A stretch of 64,000 nucleotides of DNA from Sphagnum magellanicum (GCA_021904315.1 CM038919.1:2976001-3040000), one strand, 5' to 3'; shown: positions 23,101-38,500, counted from the stretch's first letter. Numbers and translations: made by a program. The notes: generated by a model from the letters alone, not told the origin.

Positions 23101-26100
23101 ATGGGTCCTCCTGATATGATGACAGAGTTAACAGATATGAATGTAGAGGAGGTCAAAGGATGGGATGATGATGGTGATGCATTGTCACAACAGCCACCAA
23201 GCTCTACTCCTTCATCTTCCTTTGAGGGTAATGAGGAGGCCTCTCCTCCTTCATCTTCCTTTGAGGGTAATGAGGAGGCCTCTCCGATGGACCTTGCAAA
23301 AGCTGATTTCTTCAGATTCTGTGTTCTTACTCCGAAATCAATGACTGCTTGCTCGGCCCAAATCAAGCATCAGGTTCTTGGACCCGATTATGAAGAAATT
23401 CTTGCTATTTTTTGCATCTTGATATCCTTCACTGACAGCACCACTTGTATAGGTGGATCTCAAGAATCTGAAGCGTCTGTCTGGTCTTGCTAAACTGATC
23501 AACATGAACCTTCTTCTGTTTTTTGCAGACCCAAGCAACAATGTGCATCACTCTTGAGCATTGTAGTCTTGAGGAATTCAACCTTCCATTCCAAAGCTGG
23601 ATGTTCCAGACTCAGGTCCAAATGGAGCCGCGGTCTGGCCATAAGATCAAAGCGGACATCTTATACCAATTCACCACAGGCGATGGCAATAAATTGATAG
23701 GGTTTGTGACTACCATCTTTAATGGTATAACTGGCAAGAACTCTTCGAAGCCAAAGCACGAGAAAAGAGGCGGCATTCCTGTCCGGCAAGCAACGTTACA
23801 GTTGGACATTGTTGACCACCGAGGTGAATTGGTGGAGGGAATTCAAGATGTGCAGACATGGATGGCTCTGTTGACCAAGATGATTTTTTTTTCTGACTCA
23901 TCAAATGTTGATGCTTGTCTTGAGGAGTATCAGCATCATCATCATCACCAGCAAATGATGATGATTGCAAACAGAATAAAGGAATCAGATGTGGATCAAT
24001 TTGTGAGTTGGGCTTACAAGCTGCGGGATTGGTTACGTCAAGGCTATGCTGAAATGTCGCAGGAAGAGAACATGAACACAGCAATGCAGGGGAAGATGTG
24101 CATATTTTGTCTTGCTTTGACTGATCTCCTCAAGGCTTTTGAGATGGTTTACTGTCGGAGGGATAGGCTTGCAGATGTCTACCTTGTGCTCCTTTCATCC
24201 CTATGCGAGTATGAGGTGGAATTAGGTGCAAGCACTCCAAGCCCTTCATTTGTTGAGAAGACTCTGGCAGATGGGGTCAAGAACCTTGTGAATTGTATCT
24301 CATCTTTCTCCTTTGCATGGATCAAATGGTTAAGTGTGCTCAGGAAGTTTGAACCAACATGGCAGTTTTGTAATAGATGGAATACCATTCAGTTTGACAT
24401 TGAGACCATCTTTGAATGTCAACCAGTTGAAGATGAGTACGGGAAGGCTGTCACGCACCTTATACACAGCAGCAGCAGTGTAGAAATGTCAAACAAAAGG
24501 GTGAGGAGCCAAATCTCAAGAGTGTCTCTTGGGGCAGCCCCAACACTACCTGCCTTTTTGGTGGCTGCACGAGCGTTGGATGGGTGGATGAATAATGCAG
24601 CTGATTGGGACCCAACAAAGGAGAATGTGCAAGAAGAAGTTAGATTGTCCCAAAAAACAGCAATGGAAATGTGGTTCAATCAGCTATACAAGGGACCTAA
24701 TGGGTTGAAGAAAGCAAACAGATTGTTGAAGCATTTTGAGTTGGCTTTGTCTGTTCAATTTCAGGTCACGAAGCCCTCGGTTGCATATTTGCCACCTTTT
24801 CTGGCAACCAGGTTCCGTGAGAGTTTCATGCAGATCCTTTTGGACATTGCTTTGTCCAGACCAGAACTTCTGAAGAAATATTCTTCATATGCTGCTGGTG
24901 ATGTAAAATCTCTCTTTCAAGGTGCCATCAAACTGATTTGTGAATGTCCATACACGTTCACAATCCCACTCTTGCCGAATGAGGTCCGTTTGCTCTCAAC
25001 CCTGGCAGGGGCTGAAAGTGACGAGTTCCACCGGCTTGGGAAACTTGCACTAGTTAAAATGGCAGCAACTTTTGTGGAACTGGATCCAGGAGGCCAAAAA
25101 ACCATCGAGCAGCTCAGAAACAATGTCCTGAGGCCATGGATCCTGAAAGCCATAAACCGTGTGAAAGGATCATCACAATCTCAGAGCAGCCAAGTTTCTG
25201 CAATGGATTCCCTCAAGACCGTGGATGGATTGTTTGACTTGGGTCTCGATCCCTCGTGCCTATTGGCACATTCTTTGTCTTCTTTGGTGGTTTCGGTGAG
25301 CCAACAAAAGTCACCTAGCATGCGGCTCTTTCTCATGGATGCAGAGAAAATTGGCCAGTTACATTTACCTCTTCAAGTTCATTATCAGCAAGCTGTGGTG
25401 ACCATGATTTCTGCACAACTGCGATATGCAGAAGCACTGTCTGATGTTTATCGAATTGGTCATGAGGCTTTGGAGGGAATCTGTACACAAACTCCTCAAG
25501 GAACCTTGATCATCCAAAAGAAGTAAGTGCTCTTCTGAGTGTTGTTCTTACATTGCATTTTTTTATGATCCCATTTGGGATCAACACTTGTGGGTGTTAA
25601 GGAAGATGGCAAAATTAGACCCTTGTCTTGCACCTCTTCTAATGAAAGTTTCACTCCAATATATCTTCATGTGATCATCTTGTTGGCAGGATGCAGGAGG
25701 ACCTATGTGTAGCACTCCTGGATGCAGTTGACACAACCCATCAAATCATTCTGGATGATGCACTAGACAATGAAGCAATCAGGACGATCTCAAAGTCTGA
25801 TTTTGCAATGAGCTTGATGAAGATTGGAGACTGTCCTCCCCGAATCCAAAAGCACCGGATTTTCTCAAAAGTGAGTGAGGCATGTATGTCATTGGGGTCA
25901 TCTTTGGTCGAGGGGACCATAAGCATGCGAACCCTTAACCTGATCTCACAAATGGATAATGGTGCCACATGGCATGTGATCTTTACATCACGTGGCTTCC
26001 ATAACTTTGCTGCTGCCCTTGATGCAGCCCTCCAAGATCTTGAGGTCTATAAAAGGAGGCTCAGAGCATGTGATATTCTGGTCACAATATTTTGCTCCTT

Positions 26101-29100
26101 TTTGAGCGAGCGAGGTTTGTTGATCCAAGATTTTGAAAATTGGTGCAAGTGGCTTGCTGAAAGGAAAGAGAACTGGGGTGACTTTGCTTTGTCTAAAGTG
26201 AAATTATCAGATCATTGGCCTGATGTTGCTCATGCATCAGTCTTTGACAACTTGGATGCGATTCTTGTCTTACACCAGTCCAGGATATTCATGAATCTCT
26301 TGGAGGAGAGTGTACAAGATCTCTTGAATGTTGATGAGATATGTTGTCTCCCATCGTCAATGAGTTCACATCATCCTCACCTTGTTGAACTTGGAGAAGA
26401 GTCTTCTTCTTCTTCTTCTAGCTTATTATATCCAGGAAGCATTCACATGGTTGACGCATCACTAATTCCACGTTGCATGAAGACTTACAAACAGGAGCTG
26501 ATGCCATATGTTGGGCGAAAAGGTCTTGACAAAGTGAACATGGATAGAGTCTGTTCTTTGTGGCATGGAGTGGGACCAAGCCAAGTTGAGACTGAATTTG
26601 AGTTGGCTAGAAATCAACTTGATGTCACTGACACAAAGGGTTCCTGGCTGATGAATCTGATTCGTGGGAAAGAGCTTGACATGGTTGAGCTGATTCAAGC
26701 CTGGGTTGCCATCAAAGCCAAAGGTGAGCTAGCCAAAGCTTTGCCTAGAGTGGCTGGGATCTTCGGCTTTGAAGAAACTTGTGAGGGATATTTGAACAAA
26801 GTCGAGAAATTGATCAAGGAATGTGAAGGCGGATGTACATTGAAGGATTTCAACGAGCTTCACAAGCAAGAGGGGAAGGCAATTTTGGCCTTTGTCTCAG
26901 AGTATGAAGAGTTTGTATTGATGCGACTGGCTGAATCCGAGCCCCTTGTGATGTTCTTGAGGGAAAACTTGGATGAGGATCTGAGGCATTTGATTGATGC
27001 TATCGAGGAACACTCGGATCATGATTTTCTTCAAGAAGCAATGATTTCAGATCTTATTGACCTCCATAGTATGTACATCAGAATTTTGGGGATTTGGGAA
27101 ATCTTGGGGTTTAGGGTTTTGCTAGAAGTGAATTAAGTATTGCAATCTCTGGTTTTTGGTTAAATTGTCAATTAGACTATTTTACAATCATTGATTGTTT
27201 TTATGATTGTCTTGTAAACCTATGAGGATTTCTTCTTTTGGGGATTAGGGGTTTTGTCATTGCATCCAAATTTGTCAATCTAGACTGTCTTACAATCAGT
27301 GATTGTTTTATGATTGCCTTGTATATTATAGGATTTCTTTCTATTGGGGATTTAGGATTTTTAGGGTTTTTGTGAAAATCTTGCATCCAGATTTGGCAAA
27401 AGAAAATATGAAATGTAATTGGTTGGTTTTTGGTGAAATCTTGGATCCAAATTTTGCCAAAAGAGAGAATTTATACAACTGTTCATTTCTTTCTAACACT
27501 CTTAAACCCTCTTGGTCCCATAGTGGTTGTGCCAGGGTACTGGACTTAATGATTGATCTGGAATTTTTTTGTTTGGGGTTTGTTTCAGGGCTCTTCCGGC
27601 CTCTTTTAAAGTCAGAGACACCTTCATTCGAGCAACTACGAAAATTGATCACCAAGGAGGTAAACAATTCAGAAGCTGGTGCAAGTGAATTAGCGGTGAA
27701 GCTTCTGACTTGCAATGAGAATGTGAATATATTGAGGCAGATTCTCTCCACTGTTGCAAACCGTGGACTTAAGATGCGGGATCACATCAAACGGATACTA
27801 GACGGTGGGAAATATCATTTCACGGTCTATGATATGGCATGCCACCTCAGATTGAGCATCGGCTCTCACACCACCGCAGCCCAAAAGTCTGACAGTGACA
27901 GGGCACTGAAAGAAGAAAAGGGTGTTTATGTACTCGCAGATTTGCAAGATTTCCGGAGTCGTGCCCGGTTGGTTATGAGCTCTCATGTGATGCAAGCTAG
28001 GAGACTTGATATCCACTCATCTGGTACATTTTTTTTGGCTGCTTGTTACCAGTTTTTGTAATTTGAACAGTAGGGTCTGCTCGGTGGCTGAAGATTATGT
28101 CATTTTCTTGACCACATTATATGACATAATCTTCCGGTGATGATCATACACTCATAATAATAGTGACCAAAATGTGTCTTCTGAACATGAAAATTAGCTG
28201 AATCTACCAATCTATTCCATAACGTCATGGAATGGCCTCACCCTTGCTCATTACGTTGGGTGTGTCACCAGAATGGATGTCTGAAAGTAACAGCAAGTGT
28301 GAGATAATAAGCATTTTCTATTGGCAGACTTCTTCATTGACTGCTTTGAACTGGGTGATGTAGGTATGTCTGCAGCAGATGCAGACTCGGAAGAGGCAAC
28401 AAAAAAGTTCATTGATCAAGTCAACATTGTTGAACACCTGGTCACTTCCATTTCAGAACTTCATACCTCAGGTCACTTTCAGTTCGCGGAATATAGTAAT
28501 GTGGTCTCGGGCTTAGAGAACTTGCAAGCACTGGAAAGAGATGTTGAATGTGAGCTTCAGGATTGGTATGGTGCAGTAAAACAAGCCCGTGCAAAGCACC
28601 CATGCCTCAACTACTTCCGCTCCATGGAGCTGAGATTATTTCTTGAGGTGTTAAGGCGCAGTCCGACTGAGGCAATAATGGAACCTAAAGAGAGGACATG
28701 CTTAGAGTTGCTTGAGTGGGCTGGAATAAAGGATGGTAATCTTGCTCTTCGTAGAGCTCAAGCTATTGCCAAAACTATGCTACAGAAGCTCATTTTTCCT
28801 GATGGGAGGCACTATCACCAAGAGGTGAACAAATCTTATCTTTTGGGTTGTTTGGATGTGATTGCATTCTCACTCGAGAGTGCTTTTGTTAGGAGAACAG
28901 TGACAAATACAGTAAATCCCTCTGAGGTTGTTATGACAGAGCGAGGATTTGATGAGTTGGTTGAGTTCAGCAGGAAGACTCAAAAACGCAGCAGTGGTAG
29001 TGGTTTGATTATTCTGGCTTTGGTGGAAGATCCACAAAGTGAACTAGATGCAGTTGTAGAGTTATTTCATAGACGAGGGATTAGTCTTCGTGACATACCG

Positions 29101-29565
29101 AGAAATGTTTTACTATGTTCCATGACAACCACCTGGGAAGAAATTCATCTCTTACTGCTGCGCTGCTTCAAAGAAGATGAATCCCAAGATTCAAACTCTG
29201 GCTTCTTCTGCATTGCCTATGTGGAAAATCTCAGCTTTGATTGCCAGAGTCAGTTTCAAAGCACTCTTCAAGAGATGATCCAGGAACAAGAAGGCAACCA
29301 ACCACAGAATAATATTGTCATTCCCAACGACATTGGGGATCAGAAGAATGTGAAATTTTGTGAGAAACTGGCGTTGGTGTGCTGTTCTAAGGGCCATCCA
29401 CTTCTGGCCCTTTCACGTCATTTGCATGTCCGAGTTTGCCATATGGGTGGGGCCCACATCAACAACATCCAAAATCAGCTACCAGCAGAGTGCGGCAATA
29501 TGCGGGTTGTCACTTCCAATCTCCCTGGCCTGGGGAAGACTATGTTCATCCACAAAACTTCTCCA
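23101..29565 (+). other. RNF213-like protein, N-terminal arm (exons 1-5, residues 1-1773)
   Basis: Exon 1 encodes an acidic Ser/Pro-rich leader (residues 1-60) with a 13-residue unit PSSSFEGNEEASP repeated twice in tandem. The rest is mostly helical and corresponds in position to the N-terminal arm and linker of RNF213. The HPCLNYF segment in exon 5 recalls an equivalent LNYF segment in animal RNF213. Exon 5 ends with TSNLPGLGKT, which may be a degenerate P-loop of an inactive AAA unit. Apart from these points this part is poorly conserved, and its assignment rests on splice continuity with the AAA core. Confidence 0.65.
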
Positions 29566-32500
29566 GTATGCAATTCATTAGCACCCAACCGCATCCTTTC
29601 ACATCCCATACAAATTGATACTAACTTTTATCATTATTATTGTTATGTTTTCATAATTATAATAATAGTAATGAGAACATAATAGTAATAATATTAATGA
29701 TACAAATTGTCTTAAGTTGGTTAGCTAATCAAGGTTTGCTGTCCAACACTTTGGCATGGATGGCTAAAGTAAAAGTCAATTGTGTGCAATGTTCCCATAA
29801 TGTACCCTTTCTGAGTTTGGATAGCAGTGTTCCACACCCTTAAAGACTTTTTTCCCTTTTTGTATCGTTGCCTCATTAGGGAGGTAACATAATATGACCT
29901 TAAACCCTAATTGCCGAGTTTTAGTGTTTAGGGTTTAGGTACCTGGGTTTAGGGTTTTCTATTGTTGTCTCTGATAAACCTAATTACCTAGGTGCTAATT
30001 GGCTAATTACATCAGTGCTAGCAAAACTGGTCCCTTGAATCATGTTTATGTTCCATTAATTGGTTGATGATCACTAGTTGGGATTGGAACCATGTGAGTG
30101 ATTTAATCTTCCTTTTTGCAGGAGCTGGTTAAGACATTGTGCATACAGGGGAGTGTTTCAAGGAACACATTGATTTTGAGACTAAAACAACTGAATTTAC
30201 AGCCTGACAGCATCTTACATCTCAACATCTCGACTGTCCAAAGTTCTGAGGTGCTCAATATGCTGCTATTTGAGCTTCTGATTCTTGGGTCTCTAAAGTC
30301 AGACACTGTTGGGATTTTTCATTTGAAGACAAATCATGTATTTGTCGAGCTTGCAAATACACTCCTTGATGAGCTTGCATTGAGCCTCCTGGTTTGTCGC
30401 TGGTTCAAGAATGATATCATGATGTGGGATTTGGGAATGCTCGAAGTGAGTGATGATACCAACAGCAACACCCAAGTTGTGTGTATTTACCTCCAACAGC
30501 TGGATTCAAGGCAGCTCGAAATAAGGGATTTGATCTTTGAAGGACCCAGTCGCAATGTGAAAGCTCTTACCTCAAGCCAATGTCAAGTGCTTTTGAAGAA
30601 GCACTTTACTGATCACATGAAGGACCCAGATTCAATGACGTTTGCAATCCTTGACATGTTCATCAAGTTCTTCTCACTTCAACTGAGGAACTTAACCAAT
30701 AATGTTTTCTTCAACACCGAAAACTTGAAGTACATGAATGCAATGCCAAATATCCGATCATATCTTGTGTGCACACTGTTGGAGGTTTCCCGGGATCTCT
30801 CTTTGCGGTCTGTAAAGCCTTGGCTTCATGAGGAGCAAAAGTCAAATGGTAGGAGGAACACAGACTTGACTATTGCTGCTCGCTTTGATGGGATGCTACG
30901 GTGGTCTGATAGCAACCATGTTATGGTTTTTTTCCAAAGAGATGGACCACCTTCCATCCTCTATCGGGATGTGGACCTCGTACCAAGTTCCATGATACAA
31001 CTTTTTGCTAGCCAAAGGTTGAGATCAGAGAAGTGCGTAATGCCCAATTATTCAATGATGTCATCTGAGGAGTTATGGGCAAGTCTGTGGCCAATATTAC
31101 AGCGAGCGGCACCAACATACAAACCTGGATATGTTCTCACTCCTGACAATTTCTTGAAGATGGCACTCATTGCTCTTCGTGCTGAGGCTGGTGTTCCTGT
31201 CATAATCATGGGCGAAACTGGGTGTGGCAAAACAAGCTTGCTCAAAAATTTGGCTTTGTATTGTGGCGTTGAATTCTTCTGTGTCACCCTCCATGCAGGA
31301 ACATCAGAGAATGAAATCAGGATGTTTGTGGCAAAGGTGGAGGCTGTAGCTGCGAGGGGTCCCAAAAAGGTCAGTTTTTCATCCTCATTTGATTTGTGTG
31401 GAAAATTCACCTATCATGTAAATTGTCTGCATGGCTGAGAGGATCGTGCCTGACTGAATTTCCAGGTCTGGGCGTTCCTTGATGAGATTAATGCATGTGA
31501 CCATCTTGGACTTCTTGATGGGCTCATATGTCACCGATCAATGGACGGGGTACCACTTCATCATGAGCTTGTGCTTCTGGCTGCATGTAATCCATACCGT
31601 CTGCATGACAAGGAAAGCAATCGCATTGGTTTCTCTGCCCAAGAGCTTCTGAATCCCAGCAACACACAGCACTTCAATCTGGCGTATCGTGTGCACCCAC
31701 TACCTGAGGCGATGCTCGATTATGTGTGGGATTTTGGGTTGCTTTCTCAGGATGATGAGAAAGCATACATCTTGGCCATGGTGCAAGAAATCAAGGAGCC
31801 ACCAGTCCATCTGGGAGCCTTTACAGACCTATTGGTCCAATCGCAAGACTTCTTAAGACAATGCCATGGGGAAGCGAGTGTGAGCTTGCGGGATGTAAGT
31901 CGGTGTATCTCATTATATTGTTGGTTTTTGGAGAACCTTAAGTTGCGGCCTTTGTCAACCCAAAAAATTGTTGCCATTAGAGCAACAATCTTGGCATTTT
32001 CACACTGTTATCATTCCCGTCTAGCAACAGAGCATGAGCGACAACAATACAGAGATTTGTTTGCTGCTGTTGTTCGGATTAGCAATCCCCATATATACAA
32101 GTGAGAATTAAGCATACCCTAAGCTTCTATTGCACAGATTTGAACCTATGGGTGGTAACCATCAAAGAATTGCCAAAAGAAACACCCCAGTGCTCCTTGT
32201 ATACCCTATTGTTGCTTTTTGTCATTTGTCATTTTTTTTTCTCTTTTGGAACTTGTAGCAGGTATCCTCACTATTGCACTCTTCACTAGCAAATTTCCCT
32301 TGTATTGAGCAGATTTTATATGACCTTTAACCTTTGAAATTGTTCATTGTTTCTCATCTGTTTTTTTTTTTTTTGTGTGGATAAACTGATTCTCCAGGAA
32401 TTTTGACGGCACCCAATATGAGAAAATGCTTCGGGATGAACAAATGGACTTACTGAACCGCATGGAAATTCCAGCTGGAATTGCCAAGAACAAAGCTTTG

Positions 32501-35500
32501 CTGGAGAATGTGTTTGTGACATTAGTTTGCATGTTGAACCTCATCCCTGTCTTTGTGGTTGGAAAACCTGGCTCCGGGAAAACCCTGGCCCTGCAGCTCA
32601 TTTACAGGTAATGGTACTCAGCACTACCCATTTATTTCTTTGGATTCAGCAGTTTAGGGTTTCTGATGTACAAGAGTTTTTTTTTTTTTTTGGTTTTCAA
32701 AGTTTATTTCTTTGGATTCAAGGGTTGAGGGTTTCTGATGTACAAAAGGGTTTTTTTAATTTGCAAAGTTTTCAGCAAAGTATTTTTATTACTCCTGTAT
32801 GGGTGGGTGACAAGAGACAACAATGGTAGATTTCATGTCTCCATTACTACTAGATCTTTAATTCAGCTTGATTGATCGAAGTGTCTAATTCAACCAATTT
32901 TTTTTAATGGCTGCAGTAACTTAAGAGGCTTGGAATCACGAGATGTTTATTTACAAAAGTTACCACGAATGTACATGCTCTCATACCAGGGCTCCCAGAG
33001 CTCAACATCCGAAGGCATTCTCAAGGTACAAAAAAATCTGAACTTAATTCCATCATACCTCCCGCATGTGTTGCTGTCATGGGTTTGTTCTCTTGTGGTT
33101 GGTTGGTTGGTTTGATGATGCTCCCAAGAAACATACTTGCTTCTTAAATCTCCAATGATTGCCCCCAAACTTCATGAAACAAAGAGATTTAATCAAAAAA
33201 TAGATTGATTTTTGTCTAACAAATGACATCAGTTAATTTTCTGTAAGTACCAGGTAAGCTCAGAAGTTTGATTATGTTTATCTTAAGCTAGTTTGTAAAG
33301 GTTTTCAGGAATTTTGGGTTGTTCTAAGTATGCCTTATCTGTTTGAGCTTCTATAAATTTTCTCCTCAATGGGCACAAAACATTTATATATATCAGTCAC
33401 TAGGGGGTTGGGATTGTTGTTGGGTGGTTGATCTAGTGAGCTAATGACAGCCAGGAGAAAATTGGTGTGTGTTGTTAGGTGTTTGAGAAAGCATATCGCT
33501 GTAAAAGGGACAATCAAGATCGGGATGTTTTGGTTGTGGTGGTGCTTGATGAAGTTGGGCTTGCTGAAGTATCCAGCCACAATCCCCTCAAGGTGCAATT
33601 TTATGCAAAGATAAAATCACCCACACCTCTTTCTTGTATTGATAGGAGGAAGACTTTGTGTAATACATGGAAATTATGTAAAATGGCATTATTTTGCAAT
33701 CAAAACATTATGGTCTGCTGAAGTGGCAGAAGATTATGTCATTTTCTTGACCATGTTATATGACATAAGCTTCTAGTGATGATGATCATACACATATACT
33801 AATGACCAAGCCCTCTGTTGAACATGAATTAATATTATTGTTATTTTTTGAATTGTTCAATCTGCCACCCCAGACCTTAATGTCATGGAATGGTTTTGCC
33901 CTTGACCATTATGATGGGTGTGTTGCTTTAGCTCGGCACCCTAACAGGCTTGCTTGGCACCTTATCCAACATAATGGGAAAGGGCAAAACCATTCCATAG
34001 TATGCAATTTCCCCTAGAACCTGGCTTCACAAAGAAAGACGTTTCACCAAACTTTTATTGACAATCACAGGTCTTGCATGCGCTTCTGGAACCGGATGGC
34101 ACACAACAAGTGGCAGTGGTGGGGATAAGTAACTGGTCACTTGATGCAGCTAAAATGAACCGGGCAATCCATCTGTCACAGCCAGACCCATCGGAGGATG
34201 ACCTGTTTTTGACAAGTCGTGCCATACTTGAAAGCTATGGGAACAACAACAGCAGCTCAGGCAGTGGTGGCAGCCATCAGAGCAGCACTGTCTTGCACAA
34301 GGAGCAGGAGCTACAGAGTCTTGCAAGGGCTTATTATAACTACAATTGTGTTCAATCACAACCCAACTTCCATGGTCTTCGTGACTTTTACTCCTTGATC
34401 AAGGCCCTGCGGATCACAAGACACAACAACAACAATGCTCCATTGCGGCAACGGTTGTCACAGGGATTGGGGATGGCTGTGTGGCGGAATTTTGGTGGCT
34501 CGCCCAATGACATTGACACATTTTCTCAAATTTTGAAGGAAAACCTGGGGCACGAGTCACTGTTGCAAAAGCCCCCATCAGTTGTCGACCTTGTCAAAGA
34601 GAATTTCCATGACAAAGATGCCCGGCATTTGATGCTCATTACAACAGTATGTCCTCTCTTATTACCTCTACTGTCATGGAGGAAATAACCCAATGTTCTT
34701 TAACCAGTGTTATCGGGCAGTCCTTTGATTTTTGCTATAACCTCTGGTTTCAGGATTTTTAAAAAAAAATCAAAATCTGCAAGTCTGAATTGGATTTGAG
34801 GTCAAAGAACCAACCCCAAATTCTGGCTTTTTAAAGAAAAATCCAGAATAATAGAGTTATCCTTAAAGTAACCCTGTCTTCACCCTGTCTTTGGGCCTCC
34901 TTTCACCCCCTATCCCTGTGTTCAGTGGTATCCGCAAAGTAAAGACATTTTAATAAATCTCAGTATGAAATGCTGCAACTCAGCATTTAATGCACAAGGC
35001 TTGAGACTAATTATCATAGTTGTACAGTTAGGAGCAGTGAAAATATATGTAGCGGCAGTGGAGGCACTCAGGAAAAAGGAAAGACGGGATGAAACTCAAT
35101 TTTACCACCAAAATTGATGGTTTTCTGAGTTTCATCCCCCGTTGAATGCTAATGTACTTTTTTGCAGGTTTTTTTTGAATCCCACCCTGTATATGACCAA
35201 AGTCAGGGTTCTGGTGCTGTGTTTTTCTTACTTTACAGATATGACTCTAATATAACCACTAGTTCTGGGTTTTTGAAATTTTTCTTAGAACCAGCAGTTC
35301 AGGGTAAGTTCTTTGACTGGTTCTTTGATTTTCTTGAGAACCATGATATATTCCAGTTCAAAATTGGTTCTTTGAACTGCCCCAACACTGGAAATAACTT
35401 GCACTCTTGGCATATGGATTTTCACATCAATAAATTTGCTGTTGCCATTGATTGACACAGAAAAACTGAGCTTCCCATATGTGTTTGCTATATATCCAAC

Positions 35501-38500
35501 AACAGCAACTGTGTAACTAGTTCCCTAATCATCACAAACAAAACTCTCGTATTCCATGCTTTTGCAAAATATCCCAATTTAGCTAACTGGCTTGGGTGGT
35601 GGGGAATTTTTGTTCAACCCTTTTTAACAGGGTGACTCTGCAATCGGTATCTTGGAACACATGTCAGAGTTCCAAGAGAATGTTGTTGTTATTCATGGAA
35701 GCAAGTACAAGGATGACCATTCTGATGACTATTCTTATTTGATGCTGAGCAACATCATCCTGCACATGGAGGCTGGCAGGTAAATTAAATTCTGTAGCTT
35801 CTGGAAATGGAGATACTAGTGCTCTGAATGACCCAAAGATTATAGTAACAAACACCCCCTTGTGTAAAATCCAGTATTTCCATAAAAGCTGCATTATTGG
35901 AAAGGAAGAGACTATGACCATGAAAGGTCACATCTTGGGTGTAAGAACCTTTGATTTCTTGAATGTTTTGCTCCAGTGTTGGGCAGGCATTTGATTTTTG
36001 CTAGTAACTACTGGTTCTGGTTTTAAACCTTTGTGTCCTGAAGGTGCATATTACTGTGGGGAGTGGAACAACTTTGGTCATCGCTATATGACATGTTGAA
36101 TCAGCATTACACAACAGTGGCAGGCCGACGGAACTGTCGCATAGCTATGGGTGCTTACAGCAACCCGATGTGCTTTGTCCATGACAACTTCCGGTGCATT
36201 GTTGTGGTGGACTTTTGCCAGATTCCACGCCTTGACCCCCCTTTCCTGAACCGTTTCGAGAAACAAGTGTTGACGTATGAGAGCATTCTGACTGAGCTCC
36301 AAAAGAAGGCTGTCAAGACTCTCGAGTCATGGGTGGAGAAAATGGCATGCCTTTCCCCCATTGATGATGCTGAGCCTGGTCAGAGTACCACCACCCCATT
36401 CCGCAAGTGTGATTTATTTGCAGGCTACCATGACGACACTTTACCATCACTTGTGTTGCACCATATGAGCACTCAAGAAGTTGAATCTTCTGCTTCTTCT
36501 GTACCTATGTGGCTTCTTGATAGGTATCTTCTTTGACTTCAAAACCCAACTTTCACAGGAAATCAGATATGCTTAGGCTAACTAAATTGATGGACTTTTA
36601 AACCTCCGGGAACAAGTAGTATTTCTTCTGCCAACAGTATCCACAATAGAACTCAGAACTAGTACATAAGTGAATCTCGTTAATTGGACAAGTCGCACAA
36701 GTCCTGCTATAAATAGTTTCATAGGGTACTACAAACCAGTGTTGGGTGGGTATTTGATTTTGTTAATAGCCGACAGTTTTTTAAAGAAAAGGTGAGAATC
36801 AGAGAACCACCACTGCTGGTTCAGGTTTTTTGAAAAGAAATTAGAATCAGAGTTTCAGTTATTTCAAAAGCCTCATTATAGAACTGGTAAAGAACCACCA
36901 GCGGTTTTATAGGCAGCTATCTGTTATTGTTGTTTTTTCAAATTTTTGGAGAACTGTGGTTATTTATTAGAACACAAAATTCTTTGACTGCAGTTATGAA
37001 CCCTAAGAACTGCCCCGATAATTGCCAGGGGTCTGTTCCTGGTTTCTGATAACCACCCTGTTAACACTGGTGCAAACCAGCTCTGACAATTAAACTTGAG
37101 CAAGTTTGATATCAAGTGTTTCTCCTGGTTAAATAGATTGGACAGTCTCATGGTCCTCCAGTGAAGAAATGCAGCAAATCCATAAGCTGATGGGACTGTC
37201 TATTGTATTTAAGTACCAATGAAGTTCACTAGTCTTGAAATAGTTTTGGTGGTGATGGGTTTATGTGGGGAAAAAGGTGTAAGGAGGATTTATTGCGCAC
37301 AGCCTATGTGGATGGCATGGTGCGAGCGTCTCAATCACAACAGTGCCAGCGAGAAGTTGCAGACCTCAGGAAATGGACCCAGGTCTTCTTTGGCCAATGG
37401 CATGATAAACTGTGCCTTCACGACTTCCTTGATGCTCATGTAAGACAGTCATTATTTATCAATTTGCCTACTTTACTTCTGTACAAAGTAACTGATCCAT
37501 ATTATGTCTTTTGCTGGCCATTTGGAAATCACAGCCAGAGATGGGTTCAGACCAATGTTGGTCTGGTATTGACTTTTGAACATACCAGCCTGCTTGGTCC
37601 TGGTATAGTGGTGTTGTTGGTTATGTTGCCTCATCTCATACTAGACTGGTAGGGGTCCTTGCTACCAATGTTTGTACTGTTGTTGATAACAAGTGCAACC
37701 CTATATACTAGACCAACACTGGTTGTTCAGACCTAGGAGCTGATTTTTCTTGTGTCAACCACTTGAGATGAACAGCCCCACTTGCGCCTATTTTGAATTG
37801 AACCCTTAATGTTGCTTGGTTTTTGTTTCATCAGCTGCAGAATGATGATACTTTGGAGAAAGATTTGAAGGTGGTCATTACAACTCGATCGAATATCCAC
37901 ACACCTGTCAAATACTTTCTGCATGGCCTCCAAAACGTCAATAATGTAAAGCCTTTTTTTTTGACACAAAGCAATCCAACACGTCCTAATTATTCCAGAG
38001 ATAATTAATTGTCCAATGGTTTTTTTTGAAGAGTCTTTTTTTCTTAGCTTGTTATATATGCTGAAGATTGTTTCCCAATTACAGAGGCAAAATTCTACAA
38101 TTTGAAGTTGAATACCTGGATTCTAGTGTGAAGTTTAAAAATCATGTCTGGTTGGTTCTTGTGCATTATTACTTATTAGGTGCAAATTGAGAAGTTGGGT
38201 GAGTTCTCTTCGGAAAGACAACTTCAGCTCCAGATTCAGCAATTCTGGTTTGGAGTGTCAAATTTACTTATTCTTCAGGCGGATGCACTGTTGGACAAAG
38301 AGCACATACCACTTGCAAAGTTTTGGGTTGACAAGATCAACACAGAGTCAACACTGGCTGCTCAGACTAGTAGTTCTATTATGGGGTCAGGTTCTTTTAT
38401 GAAGAAGAAGAAGAAGAAGAAGAATGTTGTGCTCATCATTCACACTCACCGTGATGTTGTTCAAAGTTGGTCCGGATTCACATTTCTGAGTGGTTGGCAG

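Noticed and set aside
28313-28330. A separate gene starting at 28,321
   Set aside because: The apparent start is a TTG at an intron acceptor; the segment joins in phase to the previous exon as exon 5 of the RNF213-like gene.
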